Assembly (NCBI RefSeq): GCF_013373065.1
Contig: NZ_JABXIN010000033.1
Coordinates: forward strand, 1-61,695
DNA length: 61,695 bases
Direction: 5' to 3'
Source of the DNA: Algoriphagus sp.
GTDB taxonomy: Bacteria > Bacteroidota > Bacteroidia > Cytophagales > Cyclobacteriaceae
Positions within the stretch are counted from its first letter, which is position 1. Every line of letters begins with the position of its first letter. A program made the translations under genes and the position numbers. Below the pieces are notes generated by a model. That model saw nothing but the letters and a program-made list of their open reading frames with translations. It was not told the origin of the DNA and did no database searches. Of the stretch, positions 35,011 to 43,677 are shown piece by piece.

Positions 35011-35664
35011 TTATTTCCCTGCCATTCTAAAAACAAGGCCACCTTCAAATCCAAATTGATACAAGGTCGAATAAGTGGAAAGCCCAGCTCCGGCACCTCC
35101 TGTGCCAAAATAAAAACCTCCCCCTACACTTTGAACAGCTGAGAACAAGGAGGCCTGAAGTTTAAGTGCAACATTTTCTGCCAGCCAAAAATTGGAACCA
35201 CCGCGAATATTCCATCCTAGTTTGGTTGCTGTACTACTGTTACCATTATCTGGGTTTTTGATAGAGAAAATCCCTAAACCAATTCCTGCGCCAACAAATG
35301 GTTCCACAACATCATTCATAGGGAAATAACGATTTCCATTTACCATAACCCAATTCAAGCCTAAATCAAAATCAGTATTTTGAATATCTCCTCCCAAGAA
35401 TCCACCATCCGCATACCTTGTGGGAGCATTGGTGTTTTGGCGTAGGTATTGAATTTCTACTCCAATTTCTGGAGCTGGTTGATATTCAATTCCCAAACCC
35501 CATCGGAAACCATCTTGAACAGTACCCTCATAAAACGAAGAACTTGAATAATAGGAATTAAATGAGTTTTTGAAGATATACCCTGCATAGGTATTAAATC
35601 GGATAGACTGAGCCAAAACCATCTGGCTGCTGAGAAACAATAAAATGAATAAATACTTTTTCAT
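35011..35664 (-). CDS. Outer membrane beta-barrel protein, operon gene 1
   Basis: Start ATG 35664 (MKKYLFILLFLSSQMVLAQ) gives a clean signal peptide; the frame extends 23 codons upstream without one. The 217-residue product is beta-strand rich (GFRWGLGIEYQPAPEIGVEI, VEPFVGAGIGLGIFS, NIRGGSNFWLAENVAL). It ends in a strand before MAGK. It is the first gene of the lipoprotein/barrel operon. Confidence 0.8.
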   Translation of the reverse strand: MKKYLFILLFLSSQMVLAQSIRFNTYAGYIFKNSFNSYYSSSSFYEGTVQDGFRWGLGIEYQPAPEIGVEIQYLRQNTNAPTRYADGGFLGGDIQNTDFDLGLNWVMVNGNRYFPMNDVVEPFVGAGIGLGIFSIKNPDNGNSSTATKLGWNIRGGSNFWLAENVALKLQASLFSAVQSVGGGFYFGTGGAGAGLSTYSTLYQFGFEGGLVFRMAGK

Positions 35665-35717
35665 AGAAGTAGTTTTAGCTGTTGTAAAATCAAACAGCGG
35701 TCTTTTGATTAAAGATA

Positions 35718-35725
35718 CAAAGGTA
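35718..35725 (-). promoter_or_regulatory. Possible -7 element of the barrel/lipoprotein operon
   Basis: On the minus strand TACCTTTG matches TAnnTTTG, 54 bases before the ATG at 35664. No convincing -33 TTG is seen at the expected distance. Confidence 0.4.
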
Positions 35726-35823
35726 CCTGCCAAGAATTACTGTTTTTATTTATTAAAATGGTAAATGATAGTTAAAAATGCATTTTTGATGAATCTTGAC
35801 AAAAATTTCACCAAAAATTAAGC

Positions 35824-36999
35824 TTAGGCTTTTAAATCTAAAGACTTAGAATATGCAGAAGGACTCATCCCTTTAAACTTTTTAAAAGCCGAAATAAAAG
35901 AATTGCGATTATTAAAGCCACATCCAAGTCCCAATCCTTCTAGAGTTAAATTTTGAAGATCCCCGTTCTTTATCCGCTTACAAATTTCCTCCACTCTTCT
36001 CTCATTGATGAAATCCGAAAAACTGACTCCCACAACACGGTTTAAATAGAGGGTCAATAAATAATTTGGAATATCAGATCGTTTGGAAAGCTCGGAAATG
36101 GTCAATCCATTTTCCAAAAAGACTTTATCCCTCTCCATGATTTTTTCAAGCTTTTGCTTTATTTCTGAAATCCTTTCCTCATCTAGCAATACAGGATTGG
36201 ACTCTTCAATCTCTTTCTTGGTAACAGTTTGAAGTTTATAATTAAACTCATCTAAACCATATAGCACTTTAGGGAAGAAAAATATAATCATGGAGTTGAT
36301 TAAAACCGTCAAAGAACCCGTGAAATGCAGTAAATCAAACCCTAATTGAGGGCTTCCAAACTGGTTTAGAATAAAATATGGTAAGAAAAGAAGCATCCAA
36401 GCGACCATGAAAAAGCGCATCCAACTCACCCAATCTTTGCCGAAAGACTCTTTGCTTTCCTCAAACTTCTTGGCAAATTTATGGATAAGCAAGGCGGAAA
36501 AAGCCCAATAAAAAACGATCTGAAAAGTCCTCATGATCGTGTAGAAATTTGCAGGGAAAAATCTGCTTTGATTGTAGTAAACGAAGACTGCAGGATTGTC
36601 AATTTCCGCCTGAATCAAACCTAATTTCTCTTGAGAAGTGATTTGGAAAAAAATCGGAAAGAAATCAATGATATAAACCACCACCGGTAGAAAATGTAAC
36701 AAATCCAGCAAACTTATCTGTCTTTGTTTGATGATTAGCCGGACATAAAGAAAGGTCAAGGGTGCAAATAAAAATCCTGCCACATTGCCTGTTCGATAAA
36801 GATCAGGGAAAAGAGAGAAATTACCGGAATCAATCAAATAAACAATAAAAACCCCGTAAGTTAATACTAGATGGGAAAAACCGAATAAAACATTAGGGCG
36901 ATACTTCTTATAGCCGTACCAAAGGACTACTACTCCCGAAAAAAGACCAAAAAAAACAGATACTAGATAGATTAAATTTTTTATTTCCAGAGGAAGCAT
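35824..36999 (-). CDS. Membrane-bound AraC-family transcriptional regulator
   Basis: In this 391-residue protein the first 250 residues hold about seven hydrophobic helices (such as LIYLVSVFFGLFSGVVVLWY and LLHFLPVVVYIIDFFPIFF). The C-terminal 100 residues are an AraC HTH pair: LTISELSKRSDIPNYLLTLY, FSDFINERRVEEI and LGLGCGFNNRNSFISAFKKF with SPSAYSK. This layout is a membrane sensor coupled directly to DNA binding. The gene points toward the five-gene lipoprotein/barrel operon, which it may control; this is inferred from position alone. Confidence 0.88.
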   Translation of the reverse strand: MLPLEIKNLIYLVSVFFGLFSGVVVLWYGYKKYRPNVLFGFSHLVLTYGVFIVYLIDSGNFSLFPDLYRTGNVAGFLFAPLTFLYVRLIIKQRQISLLDLLHFLPVVVYIIDFFPIFFQITSQEKLGLIQAEIDNPAVFVYYNQSRFFPANFYTIMRTFQIVFYWAFSALLIHKFAKKFEESKESFGKDWVSWMRFFMVAWMLLFLPYFILNQFGSPQLGFDLLHFTGSLTVLINSMIIFFFPKVLYGLDEFNYKLQTVTKKEIEESNPVLLDEERISEIKQKLEKIMERDKVFLENGLTISELSKRSDIPNYLLTLYLNRVVGVSFSDFINERRVEEICKRIKNGDLQNLTLEGLGLGCGFNNRNSFISAFKKFKGMSPSAYSKSLDLKA

Positions 37000-37326
37000 T
37001 AATACAGGTCAGGCTTGAACTGGGGGTAAATATAGATAGATTTTCAAAACCCAATCAAAAAGAAAGGACATGGTCTAAGCATGAAGGAAAAATTAGAAGA
37101 ACGAAAACAACAAGTCAAATCTTGGATTTTTTAGATCCTGCCTTTTAAAAATCACTCAACTAATTAACAACTCCATTGATATGTCTTCAAAAAAAATTTT
37201 ACTGAATATATCTTGTTCTAAAGACAAGTTTTAAAATTACAAATTCTTGAAGTTTATGAATCCACCCGATCATTTTCAACAAAAAGAAAGGTGTTATAAG
37301 AACCTTGGATGAAAAAATACTTCTTA
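37000..37326. other. Intergenic region without recognised gene
   Basis: The 327-base AT-rich gap lies between the AraC start and the end of the next gene on the same strand. A plus-strand 17-codon ORF at 37081-37134 (MKEKLEERKQQVKSWIF) is too short to defend. No terminator, repeat or RNA gene is evident. Confidence 0.5.
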
Positions 37327-38361
37327 TTAATTTTTTCGGAACCCAGGAAACCTCCAATTCACATTTACTAAAAACTGGCTTCTCTTTCCAAAAACACCCA
37401 TTTCTGACCGAAGCATCCAATTTTTATTGAATTGATATTGTGCGCCCAAAATCATATTGAAAGGAACCGTAACTTCTTTCTTGATTTGGTAATCAATGGT
37501 GGTGGTACCTGGATCTATTCCATTCCCAAAATCCTCTAGTTTTTGAATAATTTGTTTTACCACTACTCGTTGAGCGGGAGGAAGTGTATCCGCCCATTCA
37601 TTGAGCTGATTAATAACATTTCCTTCTCCAAAGCCTGGAAAAACATCGGCAATGGTAATCGAGCCTTGTGTATCATTTTTGATGGATTGGTAAAACGTAC
37701 CAACCCAGACGGATAAATTTCTTTGTGGATTGGAAATGGATGGAACAGTATGCCCAACCCGTAAGCTCGAATTGAAAGCTGGAACTGGCTCGACGACAAC
37801 TTCTACATCCACGAAGTTGAAATTATTATCCCATGCCACCCATACTGGACCCGCAGACCCGGTGAGGGTAGCTCCTACCCCTAAACTGGAGGCCTTGAAT
37901 CTCTGTGAAGTCTCAAAGCTAACTGGAGAAACTAAATTTACATCCGTTTGGGTAAAACCTCCTCCAATGATTCCATATACATTAAGAAAAGGTAAAACCC
38001 AAAGGTCAGGACGCATGGTAAATGCATTCGAATTCGCAATAACAGGACCAAACCTAATAAATTCACTCAAATCAACTTGCTCTCCTCCATTAAACCCAAT
38101 TAAGGTTTTGGATATTGTGATTTCTTGTCTTTGTGTGAAATAAATGGCGCTTGCACCCCAGGCATAAGGAAGGTCATAACCAGCAGCGTAAGCCTTTTTC
38201 CCTAAAACCGGAAAAGCGTATGGGTAATTACTATTTTTTAGGCTATCAAAATATTCCTCGTAAATCGGATTAAATATTTTCTGTGCACCTTGTGCATGAA
38301 GCCTGTCTGGTAAGGTTAATAAAACCAAGGATACCCAAACTATAAACTGATATTTCGACAT
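37327..38361 (-). CDS. Hypothetical outer-membrane protein, sulfatase cluster gene 4
   Basis: Start ATG 38361 (MSKYQFIVWVSLVLLTLPDR) gives a signal peptide; the frame begins ten codons upstream. The 344-residue protein is rich in beta strands and glycine (FLNVYGIIGGGFTQTDVNL, RFKASSLGVGATLTG). It ends in a strand-like WMLRSEMGVFGKRSQFLVNV, typical of outer-membrane barrels. No family can be named. It is 14 bases from the preceding gene. Confidence 0.65.
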   Translation of the reverse strand: MSKYQFIVWVSLVLLTLPDRLHAQGAQKIFNPIYEEYFDSLKNSNYPYAFPVLGKKAYAAGYDLPYAWGASAIYFTQRQEITISKTLIGFNGGEQVDLSEFIRFGPVIANSNAFTMRPDLWVLPFLNVYGIIGGGFTQTDVNLVSPVSFETSQRFKASSLGVGATLTGSAGPVWVAWDNNFNFVDVEVVVEPVPAFNSSLRVGHTVPSISNPQRNLSVWVGTFYQSIKNDTQGSITIADVFPGFGEGNVINQLNEWADTLPPAQRVVVKQIIQKLEDFGNGIDPGTTTIDYQIKKEVTVPFNMILGAQYQFNKNWMLRSEMGVFGKRSQFLVNVNWRFPGFRKN

Positions 38362-38375
38362 TCTAAATAAGTGGA

Positions 38376-38921
38376 TTAATCTTTTACCCAAAGTCTTTTG
38401 TTAAATGCAATCCCAAAATTCCAGGAATCGTAAATCTCTTGTTTGTTTTCATAAGAAAGGTTCAAGGCTATTTCAAAATCCTCGGTGATTTCAAAGCTAT
38501 ACTCCGTTCCCAATTTCCAGAAAAACAGGTTTTCATTTCTTTCATATTCCCAACCCGGACCGGCATAAAGCGACCAATGCCGCTTAAAATGATAATGCAG
38601 GACAGGAGCAATTGAGAGAGGATAGCTTCTTTCCAATAATGCCCCTTCAGATTCCACTTCAAAGCTTTGGAGTTTGATATCCGCTTGAATGGCAACTGAC
38701 CACCTTGGATTAAAAAAATAATCAACATCAAAACCCCAAGCTGGAAGGATTGCTACTTTTTTATCTCCTTCAATCGCATTTGGAACATGAGAATTTATAG
38801 TAACGAGAGCTACCCGAATTTGTGGGTGGAACTCCTCCTTCCCCATATTTTCCTTTTCTTCTTGACCCCATGCCCAACTGGAGAAAGAGAGAAAAATAAG
38901 CCCGAGAAAAATAAATCTCAT
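38376..38921 (-). CDS. Hypothetical outer-membrane protein, sulfatase cluster gene 3
   Basis: Start ATG 38921 (MRFIFLGLIFLSFSSWAWGQ) is chosen for its signal peptide; the longer frame would read into the HAD gene. The 181-residue product has barrel-like strands: YFFNPRWSVAIQADIKLQSF, HWSLYAGPGWEYERN and FEIALNLSYENKQEI. The gene starts one base after the HAD stop, so they are co-transcribed. Confidence 0.7.
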   Translation of the reverse strand: MRFIFLGLIFLSFSSWAWGQEEKENMGKEEFHPQIRVALVTINSHVPNAIEGDKKVAILPAWGFDVDYFFNPRWSVAIQADIKLQSFEVESEGALLERSYPLSIAPVLHYHFKRHWSLYAGPGWEYERNENLFFWKLGTEYSFEITEDFEIALNLSYENKQEIYDSWNFGIAFNKRLWVKD

Positions 38922-38922
38922 A

Positions 38923-39969
38923 TTAATTCGGATACATACTTGACCAATCCTTGGCCATATCCACCACCAACCATCCTCTAGTTGGTGCCTCAATTAAACC
39001 TCGCTTCAGATTTCCTATCGATGAAAGACTATCATAAGCAAATTCACGTTCTGCATCAGTATGGTGAATATATACTCCCAAACTTGGTCCTTTTCCAGAA
39101 GTGGTGTATTCCAGCATTTGGAAATCTCCATCTGAATTCCCAAAAGCCATTACGGGACGTTTGCCAATATATTGATGAATCCCTACCGGTTTGCCGGCTT
39201 TATCATTGATCAAGTTTAATTCAGGAATCTTGACAATAACATTTTTCCCGTCCACTTCTTGATAGGCAGCATTAATGGAAGATCCGACCACTTGATAAGG
39301 AGGAATCCCATAGACTTCTTCAGCCCATACTCGGAGAAAATCAATACCGCCACCTGAGACAATAAAAGTCTTATATCCATGGGAACGTAAATAATCCAGT
39401 AATTCCAGCATTGGCTGGTAAACCATATCCGTGAACTTCAGGCCAGTTTGCGGATGCTTTGCTTCATTTAGCCATTCTCTCACATGTGAAGAAAACTCAT
39501 CCTCACTCATACCCGAATGGGAATACATTACTAATTCAATCAAACCATGTTCTCCAGAAGCCATAATCGTTTTCATGTCATCTGCCAAAACTGCCTGAAT
39601 CAATTTATTTTCATTCCATTCAGGATGTTTGGAGGCTTCTTTTTTAATAAAAAACAAAGCGTAATCCAACTGAAAATAATAAGGCTTTTCTGCCCAAAGC
39701 GTCCCGTCATTATCAAAAACGGCAATGCGATCCCCTTCAGGAATAAAATCGGGACTTTGGGGATTGGTGGTTTTTTGAACAAATTCTTGAATGGTATTCT
39801 TGGCTACCCCATCATTCCAAGAGATCAATTCGTTTTTCAGGATTTCTTCGGTAGAAGAATCATTGGATTCAATTCCTGAATTCTGACAAGAAAAAATAGA
39901 CAAAAGAATTACTGCCAAAGGCAATAAACTGAATTTGATTTTCTTCACGGTGTTTAAAATTTTCTTCAT
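38923..39969 (-). CDS. HAD-superfamily hydrolase, exported lipoprotein, sulfatase cluster gene 2
   Basis: Start ATG 39969 gives a lipoprotein signal (SIFSC, Cys 28). HAD motifs are RIAVFDNDGTLW (nucleophile Asp 86), TFIVSGGGIDFLRV (motif II serine) and MAFGNSDGDFQML (motif IV). The plan resembles SerB-like phosphatases. Being exported and lipidated is unusual for this family and suggests a periplasmic phosphatase. It follows the sulfatase gene on the same strand. Confidence 0.85.
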   Translation of the reverse strand: MKKILNTVKKIKFSLLPLAVILLSIFSCQNSGIESNDSSTEEILKNELISWNDGVAKNTIQEFVQKTTNPQSPDFIPEGDRIAVFDNDGTLWAEKPYYFQLDYALFFIKKEASKHPEWNENKLIQAVLADDMKTIMASGEHGLIELVMYSHSGMSEDEFSSHVREWLNEAKHPQTGLKFTDMVYQPMLELLDYLRSHGYKTFIVSGGGIDFLRVWAEEVYGIPPYQVVGSSINAAYQEVDGKNVIVKIPELNLINDKAGKPVGIHQYIGKRPVMAFGNSDGDFQMLEYTTSGKGPSLGVYIHHTDAEREFAYDSLSSIGNLKRGLIEAPTRGWLVVDMAKDWSSMYPN

Positions 39970-39982
39970 GATAATTAAAATC

Positions 39983-40021
39983 AAAGAGCCATGCGTTGAA
40001 TCGCATGGCTCTTTATTTTTT
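39983..40021 (-). terminator. Perfect 13-bp hairpin between sulfatase and HAD genes
   Basis: AAAGAGCCATGCG (39983-39995) pairs perfectly with CGCATGGCTCTTT (40002-40014) around a 6-base loop. On the minus strand it follows the sulfatase stop at once but is trailed only by a weak T run (GATTTTAATT) just before the HAD start. It may be an intra-operon attenuator or mRNA stabiliser rather than a full stop. Confidence 0.6.
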
Positions 40022-41589
40022 TACTGGTTGTTTGCTTTGACCATGTTCTCAATTTGTTTTTCCACTTTCGTCAAACTCCAATCTCCAGCCGTCTGGCTAG
40101 GCGGATAATCCTTGAATGTGGATAAGAAATTAAATGCATAGCCTTGAATGGCAATGATGATAAATGCTCTATCAATATACCAATCATAATATGTATTGGA
40201 CCCAATCAATGCTTTCTCAAATGGATCCCTTCTCAAATTGAATAGATAAGGGGCTCGAAGTTCTACAAATGGTTCAAGCCAGATTTGAAGTTTATCAGCT
40301 CGGTTTTCCTGAAACATTACTTTCCAATCACCAAATCGAAGTGCCGAGATGCTTCCCGCATCAGTAACATAGACAAAACCTTCTCTTGGAGACTCTTTTA
40401 CCTTACCCGTTAAATAATCAAGTTGATTATGCCCATCAATGTAATTTTTGTAGGTCTTTCCACCATAGGTGAAACCATTCATGATTTTGGACTTGATGTC
40501 TGGATCACCACCAGCAGCAGCAAAAGTTGGAAGCCAATCTTCATGAGCTACAATCCCATTTAATGTTACACCAGCAGGGATTTTTCCTGGCCATCTTACA
40601 AAGGCAGGAACTCTATACGCTCCTTCCCAACTTGAATTTTTCTCACCATGAAAAGGAGTAGTACCCGCATCTGGCCAAGTATTGTAATGAGGGCCATTAT
40701 CGGTAGAATAGAATACGATGGTGTTGTCTGCGATTCCCAGTTCGTCCAATAGATCAAGGAGTTCGCCCACGTGCATATCATGCTCGACCATGCCATCACT
40801 GTATTCATCTTGACCGGACAAACCGCGATGCTCCTCTTTTACGTGTGTTCGGAAGTGCATCCGTGTAGCATTCCACCAGGTGAAGAAGGGTTTTCCGTCT
40901 TCAACTTGCTTCTTGATAAACTCCTTGGCGGCAGCCATACTCTCATCATCGATGGTTTCCATTCGCTTTTTGGTCAATGGCCCCGTATCTTCGATTCGTT
41001 GACCACCTTTTCCATCAGCCCAGCTATGTATTACACCTCTTGGACCATAGCGATCTTCAAACTTAGTCCCATCTTTTAAAATCATCCCTGTTGGATAATC
41101 TTCATTTTCTGGTTCCTCTTCCGCATTTAAGTGATAGAGATTTCCAAAAAACTCGTCAAAACCATGCATAGTAGGAAGATGTTCATCCAAATCGCCTTGA
41201 TGGTTTTTACCAAATTGACCGGTAGAATATCCCAAACTCTTCATCACCGTAGCAATAGTGATATCAGAAGCCTGCCATCCTTCCTTAGCTCCAGGCATCC
41301 CTACTTTGGTCATACCAGTTCTTACTGGAACATTACCTCCTATAAATGCAGCTCTACCTGCAGTACAGGATTGTTGGGCATAATAATCAGTAAATCCCAC
41401 CCCCTCTCGGGCAATTCGATCAATATTCGGTGTCATATATCCCATCATACCACGGTTATTGTGGCTGATGTTCCAAGTACCAATATCATCCCCCCATATG
41501 ACGAGGATATTGGGCTTTTTTTGCTGGGAAAAAGCTGAAAAAGCAATCCCCATTAAAAAGACAAAAATTGAAAAGCGTGTTTTTCGCAT
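40021..41589 (-). CDS. Type I sulfatase (alkaline phosphatase superfamily), exported
   Basis: The 522-residue protein has a signal peptide (FSIFVFLMGIAFSAFSQ). Metal aspartates D34-D35 lie in ILVIWGDDIGTWN. The sulfatase signature is C75-T-A-G-R79, in which cysteine becomes formylglycine. FYSTDNGPHYNTW is the downstream metal site. Maturation needs an anSME-type enzyme, which is not in the window. The substrate is unknown; sulfated sugars are typical for marine Bacteroidota. Confidence 0.92.
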   Translation of the reverse strand: MRKTRFSIFVFLMGIAFSAFSQQKKPNILVIWGDDIGTWNISHNNRGMMGYMTPNIDRIAREGVGFTDYYAQQSCTAGRAAFIGGNVPVRTGMTKVGMPGAKEGWQASDITIATVMKSLGYSTGQFGKNHQGDLDEHLPTMHGFDEFFGNLYHLNAEEEPENEDYPTGMILKDGTKFEDRYGPRGVIHSWADGKGGQRIEDTGPLTKKRMETIDDESMAAAKEFIKKQVEDGKPFFTWWNATRMHFRTHVKEEHRGLSGQDEYSDGMVEHDMHVGELLDLLDELGIADNTIVFYSTDNGPHYNTWPDAGTTPFHGEKNSSWEGAYRVPAFVRWPGKIPAGVTLNGIVAHEDWLPTFAAAGGDPDIKSKIMNGFTYGGKTYKNYIDGHNQLDYLTGKVKESPREGFVYVTDAGSISALRFGDWKVMFQENRADKLQIWLEPFVELRAPYLFNLRRDPFEKALIGSNTYYDWYIDRAFIIIAIQGYAFNFLSTFKDYPPSQTAGDWSLTKVEKQIENMVKANNQ

Positions 41590-41928
41590 ACTATGAGTTT
41601 TATGTTACGAATAAATTTTATGTAACCTATAAGGTACTATTTTCTTTGTAAAAGTCATATAACTGATTTATTTACATACAAAATCCGAAACCTTACCTGT
41701 TAACTTTAATTGGATTTTGGCAAAACTTGCTTGAAAAGATGCTTAATTAGACATGGTTTGGAGGATTGAGCTACATTTTTCAAAAATCCAGATTGATCAA
41801 AATTGATAGAGTCTGTTCGATAAAAAATCCTAGATTTTGCCAAAATTTACTTAATCGATACCTGAGGAGTTATGTTTTTCTTTTTGTTTTCACTTCTTAT
41901 CACTTCATTGAATTAGAATGTTATACCT
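41590..41928. other. Divergent intergenic region of the sulfatase cluster
   Basis: The 339-base AT-rich region lies between the sulfatase (minus) and DUF2092 (plus) starts. It contains two near repeats TTATGTTACGAA/TTATGTAACCT near 41603-41633 that could be an operator. No consensus promoter stands out. No gene is seen. Confidence 0.45.
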
Positions 41929-42657
41929 ATGAATAAGTTGTTTTTCTTTTTCGCGTGTATCCTATTGTCTCTCCAGGTAAAAGGTCAGGCTGTTTACCAT
42001 GATTCTACAGCATTAGTCATTTTAGACAAAGTCTCGGAATACATTGGGGAATTAAATTCTTTAAAGTTCCGGGCTACTATTGAAGAGGATGTGGCTTTTT
42101 CGGATAATTATTTGATCAAAGAGTTTAGAACCGCCGAATTTGTATTTCAAGGAGGGAGTCAAATGGCTTCCAAAATCACTCAGCAAGGCAAGGATAATTT
42201 CTACTTTTATAATGGAAACCAAGTTGTCTATTACAACTTAGAAGGCAATTATTACGCGGCTGGAGATGCACCTGATAACACCTTGGATATGCTGGATTGG
42301 CTAAATGAATCCTTTGGCGTTCACTTAGTCCTTGCTGACTTTTTGTATCCTAATTTCACTTCCAATTTGATGGAATCCATGGATTATATCGAATTCTTGG
42401 GAACGGCCATTATTGGCAAGGAAAAAACCTTTCATATAGGTGGTGCTAACAAGGACCTCACTTTCCAAATTTGGATCAGTCAGGATTTACAAAAAAGACC
42501 GATAAAGGCATTGATAACTTATTTGGGTGCTCCATATGCAAGACAACTGGAAGTGACATTTGATAAGTGGGAAATCAATCAGGAATATCCAAGTTCCATG
42601 TTTGAGTTTTTACCTGGTCCGAATTCAAAACAAATCATCTGGACAAAGAAAAATTGA
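41929..42657 (+). CDS. DUF2092 family periplasmic protein
   Basis: The 242-residue protein has a signal peptide (LFFFFACILLSLQVKGQ). LDKVSEYIGELNSLKFRATI, FYNGNQVVYYNLEGNYYAAG and IWISQDLQKRPIKALITYLG are the DUF2092 plan, a LolA/LppX-like fold that may carry hydrophobic molecules. It lies seven bases before the DUF6515 gene. Confidence 0.83.
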   Translation: MNKLFFFFACILLSLQVKGQAVYHDSTALVILDKVSEYIGELNSLKFRATIEEDVAFSDNYLIKEFRTAEFVFQGGSQMASKITQQGKDNFYFYNGNQVVYYNLEGNYYAAGDAPDNTLDMLDWLNESFGVHLVLADFLYPNFTSNLMESMDYIEFLGTAIIGKEKTFHIGGANKDLTFQIWISQDLQKRPIKALITYLGAPYARQLEVTFDKWEINQEYPSSMFEFLPGPNSKQIIWTKKN

Positions 42658-42664
42658 AACTTTT

Positions 42665-43666
42665 ATGAAATATTTGATAAATAAAACTCAACTAGTTGGC
42701 ATCTTATTTTTACTAGTATTCACCAGTACTGCTGAGGATTCGCTTGCCCAACGCCTTGCCGGACGTGGTGCTTCGGCACGGCCTGCCGCGTCAAGACCTG
42801 CTCCTTCGCGCCCTACTCAGGCAAGACCTACCACGAATAGACCAACCCAAAACTCAAGACCTAACACAACAAACCGAACCAGAGATACCAGACCAAGCGG
42901 ATCCATTAATGGAGGTTCAAACCGTGTAACCCAATCACCTCGAGTAGAAAGCAAAGTGGGTTCCATCCGAAATGATCAAACTGGAAACCGATTAAACAAC
43001 AATACTTCAAGGGACCGAAATTCAAACAACCGGGTGAATATTGATAAAAGTCGTGGAGATGTAAATATCAATATCGACAACAGTAGAAATACCATTATCC
43101 GAAACCAGAGAAATGTTGCTTACCGCCCACCCTATCGCCCTTATCCAAGACCACCTTACATGTGGGGTGGTTTTGGGTTTTATTGGTACCGCCCCTACTA
43201 CTACCACCCTTTCACTCCTTTCTATTGGGGACCAGTATGGCATCCTTGGGGCTTTTTCGTAGCCACGCTTGCGGTTACAGCTATCATCGTTTCTGTAGAC
43301 AATCAGGATTATCACTACGATGAGGGCGTTTTTTATGTAGAAACCTCAGACGGTTATGTAGTAGTTGAAGCTCCACAAGGGGCAAACGTCAAAGTAATTC
43401 CAAAGGAATCAGAAACAGTAGAAGTCAGTCCCACCATCAATAACTACTATTACGGAGGAACTTTCTATGAGCAAAAGGATGGCGAATATGTAGTGGTTCC
43501 CCCTCCTGCCGGTTCCGTAGTTTCCAATTTACCTGAGGGAGCTGAAGAAGTAAAAGTAGGTGATCAAACCTTCGTTAAATATGGAGACACCTACTACATG
43601 CCTGTCCAAGAGGATGGAAAAAACATGTATGAGGTCGTTCAAGTAGAGGAAGAACAGGAACAATAA
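42665..43666 (+). CDS. DUF6515-type protein with Arg/Pro-rich N-terminal region
   Basis: Start ATG 42665 gives a signal peptide (LVGILFLLVFTSTAEDSLAQ). The longer frame from 42560 overlaps DUF2092 and is rejected. Residues about 30-100 are a low-complexity Arg/Pro/Ser/Thr/Asn region with RPxxxRP repeats. A proline- and tyrosine-rich part (YRPPYRPYPRPPYMWGG), one membrane-like segment (FFVATLAVTAIIVSV) and two repeats of a YxVVxxPxG unit follow. This matches DUF6515. Function unknown; the basic low-complexity region could bind acidic polysaccharide (inference). Confidence 0.75.
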   Translation: MKYLINKTQLVGILFLLVFTSTAEDSLAQRLAGRGASARPAASRPAPSRPTQARPTTNRPTQNSRPNTTNRTRDTRPSGSINGGSNRVTQSPRVESKVGSIRNDQTGNRLNNNTSRDRNSNNRVNIDKSRGDVNINIDNSRNTIIRNQRNVAYRPPYRPYPRPPYMWGGFGFYWYRPYYYHPFTPFYWGPVWHPWGFFVATLAVTAIIVSVDNQDYHYDEGVFYVETSDGYVVVEAPQGANVKVIPKESETVEVSPTINNYYYGGTFYEQKDGEYVVVPPPAGSVVSNLPEGAEEVKVGDQTFVKYGDTYYMPVQEDGKNMYEVVQVEEEQEQ

Positions 43667-43677
43667 TTTCCTCCGTG

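Noticed and set aside
37199..37420. 73-codon minus-strand ORF (MDASVRNGCFWKE...)
   Set aside because: It overlaps the 3' end of the outer-membrane protein gene in another frame and has no recognisable feature.
42560..42664. Upstream start of the DUF6515 gene overlapping DUF2092
   Set aside because: It lies inside the preceding gene and lacks a signal peptide; ATG 42665 starts a clear one.
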